Below, piece by piece: positions 6,503 through 6,564 of a DNA stretch of 6,564 bases. Each line of letters starts with the position of its first letter. Position 1 is the stretch's first letter. The DNA comes from Caldifarciminota bacterium UBA2202 (lineage in GTDB: Bacteria > Hydrothermota > 32-111): the NCBI GenBank assembly GCA_002327905.1, contig DCUY01000062.1:1-6564 (forward strand). The letters run 5' to 3'. A program made the translations under genes and the position numbers. Below the pieces are notes generated by a model. The model was not told the DNA's origin, did not search any database, and worked only from the letters and a program-made list of their open reading frames with translations.

Positions 6503-6564
6503 GAATAAATACATTCAATTAATATAATACCGTATTTAATTTTTGATTCTGTCGGGCGGACACA
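6503..6564. other. Right-edge intergenic tail
   Basis: This AT-rich stretch follows the permease stop. AAATAC (6507-6512) and GTATTT (6532-6537) could pair across a 19-base loop and are followed by TTTTT (6540-6544), a weak terminator at best. TATAAT occurs at 6523-6528 without a well-spaced -35. The last 14 bases, GTCGGGCGGACACA (6551-6564), are sharply GC-rich and may be the left arm of a palindrome cut by the window end. Confidence 0.4.

Noticed and set aside
6507..6544. Intrinsic terminator after the permease
   Set aside because: The stem is six A/T-rich pairs around a 19-base loop, too weak to call despite the following T-run.

Overview
The window is AT-rich (roughly a third G+C by eye) and holds one tightly packed, apparently single-transcript cluster of five genes on the + strand (386..6502). 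A non-coding left flank of 385 bases and a right edge of 62 bases surround it. A type-A C-terminal secretion (T9SS-like) domain, a Bacteroides-type beta-flower-like repeat protein, a CxxCxxCC cluster protein and heavy use of AGA/AGG arginine codons point to a Gram-negative, probably anaerobic bacterium of the Bacteroidota/FCB neighbourhood, or a candidate phylum with the same secretion domain. This placement is inference; the window has no rRNA or phylogenetic marker.

Left flank (1-385): a 12-bp-arm hairpin at 18-44, a 7-bp tandem repeat array (GCATACG type) at 107-172, and an AT-rich leader with a good sigma-70-like promoter candidate (236-263). The leader ends in a clear AAGGAG ribosome site in front of a TTG start.

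Operon (386-6502): (1) a 117-residue tail-anchored protein built of six 16-residue repeats; (2) a 667-residue secreted protein with two tandem GATase1/ThuA-like domains, an Ig-like segment and a T9SS-type CTD; (3) a 178-residue YkgJ-family Cys-cluster (putative Zn/Fe-binding) protein; (4) a 664-residue PAS-coiled coil-PAS-PAS-GAF-PAS sensor with no recognisable output domain; (5) a 412-residue permease of the ArsB/CitMHS/SLC13-like ion transporter superfamily. Junctions are +3, -4, -11 and 0 bases, so the genes are probably translationally coupled. Genes 4 and 5 abut as TAA|ATG in the same reading frame.

Working together: the sequence supports co-expression but not a defined pathway. The most economical reading is a membrane-linked sensor (gene 4) paired with an ion permease (gene 5), plus a cysteine-cluster protein. 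A secreted surface protein and a tail-anchored repeat protein precede them. I know of no described system with this composition. The missing output domain and the in-frame sensor-permease junction are the points most worth following up.
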